A DNA stretch of 17,078 bases from Nitrospinota bacterium. GTDB taxonomy: Bacteria; UBA8248; JACPRG01. A model generated the notes under the pieces. That model made no database searches. It was not told where the DNA came from and saw nothing but the letters and a program-made list of their open reading frames with translations. Where the stretch lies: positions 1-17,078 of the forward strand of contig JASLXW010000026.1 in assembly GCA_030740135.1 (NCBI GenBank). The letters are read 5' to 3'. The position numbers were made by a program, and so were the translations under genes. Positions 13,677 through 17,078 of the stretch are shown here, in pieces. The number at the start of each line of letters is the position of its first letter. Position 1 is the stretch's first letter.

Positions 13677-15989
13677 TCAGGAAGGCGTCGCGCTCCTTCC
13701 CGTCCCCCCCCGGGCGAGGACGAGGGCAGGCTCCATGAGGCCGGAGACCTTGCCGCCCAGGAGTCCGTGCGTGGCGAAGACCAGGTGGCGGAATTTGCGA
13801 AGGTCTTTGGCGAAGAGGTTCCGCTTCGTCGCTTGGAGACCCGTCAGGCTCTCGGCCCCGGCGTCCCGGAACAACCGGCCCAGCCGCTCGGCCAGCTCCC
13901 CCGTCTCCTGAAGACGAACGAGGGCCAGTCCTCCCACCTTTTCGACGGCCCCCATGAGGCTCAGCCCTCCGGTCCTTGCCGACGCGACCGCCGTCTGTCC
14001 GTATCGAGGATCGTCCTTCCCGAACACCGGGTCCGCGAGTGCAAACAACCCAAATGTAGGGGCGGGGCTCCGTACCCGCCCGCTTGCATTCTCCAATGAC
14101 CGCCTCTGCGTCAACGCGCTGGCCGACTGCTCGTACCGGACGCGGTATCTCTCCCCGAGCCAGGCGATGCCCGAAGGGAAATACCCATACGGTCCCTGTT
14201 TCATCACGGGCTTCTCGGGCGTGATCGGCAGGGCCTCGAAGGGCAGAAGCGCCAGCTTTCCGTCCGGAACGAGGATGATCTCCTCGTCCTTTCGGACGAG
14301 CGGCAGAAGATCTTTCAACAAGAGGGCGAAGAGCCGGTAACCGGGGGTCTGGTCGAAGTCGGGATTGCCCAGCCTTGAGACTTCCGAGATCTGCCGCCGG
14401 TGCGCCTCGACGAGCTTATCCACCTCGGCCCGTCCCACGTCCTTCCGAATCGCTTTGACGATCCGGTTGCCCCGGAGGAGGAAGGCGTGGGTCGTCGTGT
14501 CGGTCAAGGCGAATTCGATGAGGACCTCGCCCCGCTTGAGGTTGACCTCTTCGATTTTCAGGGGCCGGGGGTAGCGGATGGCGGCGTACTCGGGGGCCTC
14601 GCGGTAGAGGCGGGCGACAAGGGCATTGCGTCTTTCACGTGCGGTCTTGAGGGCGCCCTCGGTCTCCCGAAGCCCCTTCTTGTCGTTCCGCTTCGTCGCC
14701 GAGTCCTTCCGCCTGAGGAGGTCGGTCAGCACCCGGATCGCTTTTTCTTCTTCCGCCCTGAGGGAATCCGGGACGGCCGGATCGCGGCCGGCTTCCCTTC
14801 GGGCGGCCTGCTCCAACATCTGCCGGGCCTTCATGGCTTCGGCGTACTCGAACGCCCGTTCGGCATGGGAAAGCCGAATCAAGCCCTCGTAAGGCGTCAT
14901 GCGGCTGTGTATCCCATAAATTTTCCGGCTGAAGAAATGCTCCCGCTGCGCCTCGGTGAGCTTTTCCCGCTCTCCTTCGACAAAACCGAGGGCTTTGATG
15001 TAGAAGTTGCGGGCTTTTTTGACCTTCTTGAGCGATTCATACCCGCGGGCAAGCGTGATGTAGCTGCCGAGAAGCGTGTCCGTGCCGCCCTCTTTCTTCT
15101 CCCACGCTGAAAGCGCCGCCTCGAGGAGAGAGACGGCCCTTTGCGGGCGGCCTTGCGTGAGACGGTAGATGGCCTTGCGGAGGGAATCCGCGCCTTCGAG
15201 GTATTCCCGTTCTTTGTCGGCATCGCCGGCCAAAAGATAGGACAAACCCAGGATTCCCCGTGCGGGCTCGACTCCATATTGATCCCGGTTGGCCTTGAAA
15301 CGGGCGAGCGCCCGCTCGCCGTAGGAGACGGCCCGGCGGTAGTCGCCCAACGCCCGATAGTCGCCGCCCAGAACACTCAGGCTGTTTGCTTCCGTGCCGC
15401 GAGCTCCCGATTGGCGGGCGGTTTTCAGGGCCTGCTTGTGGTAACGGATGGCCTGACGGAGATCTCCAAGGGAGGCGTAAACGCCCCCGAGATTATAGAG
15501 AATCGTTCCCTCCCCCCGTCGATCACCGAGCGCGCGGACGATCTCCAGCGCCCGCCCGCCGTAACGTATGGCGCGGCGGTATTCCCCGATCGCCTCATAG
15601 GCGATGGCCAGGTTGTTCAACTGCGTTCCTTTGCCTTCTCGGTCTCCGATTTCACGGCTGATCTTCAGGGCTTGCTCGTTGTAACCGATGGACCGGAGGT
15701 AGTAGTCCCGGCTGCCCCAAGCGACGGCCAGGCTGTTTAGATTCTCCGCTTCGGATTTGCGATCCCCCTTTCGGCGGGCGATCTCCAACGCTTCCCCGAA
15801 ATGGATGATGGCGGATACGGTGTTGCCGACCTTCTCAGAGGATATCCCCAGGCTGTTGACGGCAATCTCCTCCCCTTTCGCGTACCCGATCTTCCGGGCG
15901 AGCGCCAAGGCCTCCTTGAGGTAAGGGATCGCCTGGCGATCGCCGCCGGCCGAGTTCAACGAAGAGGCGAGCCCGAGCAGGACATCCAC
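13677..15989 (-). pseudogene. TPR-CHAT protein, central segment with catalytic His
   Basis: The 770-codon frame begins at GTG 15989 directly after an in-frame TAG. Residues 1 to about 240 are tetratricopeptide repeats with about 40-residue period (for example NNLAIAYEAIGEYRRAIRYG and YNLGGVYASLGDLRQAIRYH). A helical linker follows (about 250-460, rich in Glu, Lys and Arg). Then the CHAT domain begins (LIEFALTDTTTHAFLLRG, VPDGKLALLPFEALP) and reaches the catalytic His741 in VFATHGLLGGK. The frame ends at 13677 because an eight-G run (13704-13711) appears one base short; adding a G continues into the Cys-containing half. TPR-CHAT proteins are caspase-like peptidases, typically activated by protein partners. 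Unlike the cytoplasmic members, this one seems to be exported, given the signal peptide upstream. Confidence 0.82.
15270..15989 (-). repeat. TPR-encoding tandem repeats, about 120-base period
   Basis: About six degenerate copies of a roughly 120-base unit encode the tetratricopeptide helices. Recurrent plus-strand pieces such as GCGCGGCGGTATTCCCC and similar give the periodicity. The repeats are diverged at DNA level, so recombination is not obvious. Confidence 0.75.
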
Positions 15990-16505
15990 CTAAATTTTTC
16001 GGTCTCCTATCTCCTTGTAGAGCGCCCGGGCGGTCAGCCAGAGGACGAACGTCGTCGAATCCGAGCGATTCCTGCGCTCATAGGCTTCGGAGTGAAACGT
16101 TTGCGCCCAGCCGCGCAGAAGGACCGCCCGCTCCCCTTTGGGCCCTTTGCCGTGAACCTTCAGAAAACTTTCCGCGAGAATCGCCGAAAGGGTGAGGTAA
16201 GCGTCGCGCTTTTCTTCTTTCTCGGAACAGGGCGGCCGGCGGATGAACCCTTTAAGGAAGCGTGCGACGAGGGCTTTATTCTTTTTCACAAGGGTGTTGA
16301 GCCGGGTGTCGGATGGGTCCTTTATCACCTCGACCGCGGCCTTGAAAATGGCATCAACAAGCGCTTCTTCCCTGGGGTTCATCTTGAGTTGGGCGGGAAG
16401 GTCTCCGGGGAAGAGAAGGGTCAGGAACAGGAGGAGGACGAAACAGGGGCGGCTCGCCGAGCCACCCCTGGGAGCCGTGCGAGGCGGAAGGAAGGGGAAT
16501 CTCAT
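15990..16505 (-). pseudogene. N-terminal segment of the TPR-CHAT-OmpA protein with signal peptide
   Basis: The ATG at 16505 (GAGGG upstream) starts a 171-residue segment with a Sec-type signal: a basic, Pro/Arg-rich n-region (MRFPFLPPRTAPRG), then CFVLLLFLTLLFPG and a probable cleavage at LPA-Q near residue 38. The remainder is helical and ends with LWLTARALYKEIGDRKI, which looks like the first half of a TPR. It stops at TAG 15990-15992, and the same frame continues at once with VDVLLGLASSLNS, the matching second half. The TAG thus interrupts a single gene: a real nonsense mutation, a base error, or a translational stop-restart at the adjacent GTG. An upstream in-frame start at 16583 would spoil the signal peptide. 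Confidence 0.75.
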
Positions 16506-16706
16506 CTCCAGGGCCCTCACCAGGCAAGCCGGTCGGTGTAGGAAGGAATATCGAGCGTCGAGATGCAGTTTACCACCGCCCAATGGCGAAACTAAGGACC
16601 GGGGCGTTTTCGTTGATTGGACATCGGGAACGGGATGAATGTTCCGGTGTGCAAAAAGATGTCAAGACTTACATTTCAAAATATACCCTCGAATTGCGGA
16701 ACGGCT

Positions 16707-17075
16707 CTATGGTCCGCCCAAGCGTCCTTCCAGCCAATCGCACAGGGCGTCCAGGGCATAGAGGTATCCTTTCTCTTTGAAACCCATGATCACCCCGATC
16801 GCGCTCTTCGCGAGGACCGAGCGGCCTCCGTGGGCCTCCAGGTTCTTCATGTGGACCTCCACGTAGGGGATGCCCGTCATCCGCAGGGTCTCCTCGACGG
16901 CCGGCGAGTTGCGGGTGAAGCCCCCCGGATTAATGACAAGGCCGTCCCAGCCCTTCAAGAACGCCTCTTGAATCAGGTCGATGCACTCGCCCTCATGGTT
17001 GGTGTAGTGGATGTCCACTTCGACCCGCCCCCCCCCCCCCCCCCCCCCCCCGGCCCCCGGCGACGATGAAAACAC
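16707..17075 (-). CDS. Type II 3-dehydroquinate dehydratase-like protein, 5' part lost
   Basis: Only the C-terminal two thirds are readable. Recognisable type II DHQase elements are DIHYTNHEGECIDLIQEAF, LVINPGGFTRNSPAVEETL (with the active-site Asn) and PYVEVHMKN (with the catalytic His), then GVIMGFKEKGYLYALDAL. The family's N-terminal NGPNLNLLGxR strand, with the Arg and Tyr active-site residues, is absent. Upstream of RVEVDI the frame enters a 24-base G run (plus-strand C 17028-17051), so the start at 17075 is not genuine. The usual HAREEFRxHS lid segment is replaced by a shorter LEAHGGRSVLAKS. The enzyme class normally dehydrates 3-dehydroquinate (shikimate or quinate pathways), but this diverged member may do something else. 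The stop is TAG at 16707. Confidence 0.75.
   Translation of the reverse strand: MFSSSPGAGGGGGGGGRVEVDIHYTNHEGECIDLIQEAFLKGWDGLVINPGGFTRNSPAVEETLRMTGIPYVEVHMKNLEAHGGRSVLAKSAIGVIMGFKEKGYLYALDALCDWLEGRLGGP
17028..17051. repeat. Poly-C run of 24 bases
   Basis: An uninterrupted C homopolymer lies near the right edge, inside the DHQase-like coding region, exactly where conserved protein sequence stops. It most likely marks an assembly or sequencing artefact, such as a poly-G read tail, rather than biology. Confidence 0.9.
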
Positions 17076-17078
17076 CGC

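Noticed and set aside
13704..13711. Programmed ribosomal frameshifting at the eight-G run
   Set aside because: No slippery heptamer of a known type or clear downstream pseudoknot is evident, and another single-base fault occurs in a homopolymer elsewhere in the window (5169-5173). A length error or phase variation is more likely.
15270..15989. Periodic repeats resembling a CRISPR or other repeat array
   Set aside because: The period of about 120 bases is coding and degenerate, and translates to tetratricopeptide repeats with no constant direct repeat.
15990..15992. TAG read as pyrrolysine
   Set aside because: There is no sign of a pyrrolysine-type enzyme; the TAG is inside an ordinary TPR, so nonsense mutation or base error is simpler.
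16637..16665. Promoter with TTGACA at 16660-16665 upstream of the TPR-CHAT gene
   Set aside because: The -35 hexamer is perfect, but no -10-like hexamer lies at 16-18 bases, so the match is not supported.

Overview
All convincing genes in this window lie on the minus strand, so transcription runs from right to left. The sequence is GC-rich with G/C-ending codons. It encodes Tat- and Sec-exported proteins, an OmpA-type peptidoglycan-binding domain and MalFGK-type ABC transporters. This suggests a Gram-negative, probably uncultured, GC-rich bacterium; Desulfobacterota, Methylomirabilota and Rokubacteria are guesses only. Several genes carry single-base frameshifts, two of them in G/C homopolymers, and the right end has a run of 24 C. 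The window may therefore come from an imperfectly polished metagenome assembly, and the broken genes should be read with that in mind.

Right end (about 12840-17075): the C-terminal half of a type II 3-dehydroquinate dehydratase-like protein is cut by the poly-C run. After it comes a large gene (12840-16505) for a secreted protein: signal peptide, tetratricopeptide repeats, a CHAT caspase-like domain with both catalytic residues (His and Cys), and a C-terminal OmpA-like domain. In this sequence it is split by an in-frame TAG and two single-base shifts; repairing these gives about 1221 residues. Overlapping its end is a gene for an exported CsgG/FlgO-like plus DUF4384 protein. Together the two look like a cell-envelope CHAT-protease module of unknown role.

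Middle (about 3344-11458): a likely catabolic or uptake cluster. In order of transcription it holds an isochorismatase-family hydrolase, a Tat-exported solute-binding protein, two permeases and an ATPase (a complete carbohydrate-type ABC importer), a second isochorismatase-family hydrolase, an AhpD/carboxymuconolactone-decarboxylase-like protein, and an Old Yellow Enzyme-family flavoprotein. A promoter precedes the binding protein, and a terminator-like hairpin follows it, which may keep binding-protein mRNA above permease mRNA.

The most notable observation is in the AhpD-like gene (4621-5207). An in-frame TGA replaces exactly the second cysteine of the redox motif, giving Cys-Leu-His-Sec. 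It is followed at the expected distance by a hairpin whose AGGU loop fits the bacterial SECIS pattern. This is a candidate selenoprotein, although the same gene also carries one apparent homopolymer frameshift near its start.

Left end (about 1-3194): an AMP-forming acyl-CoA synthetase/ligase, a 460-base gap with a possible small ORF and a promoter, then an NMT1/THI5-type solute-binding protein with one frameshift, closed by a strong rho-independent terminator. A further gene may begin at the extreme left edge.
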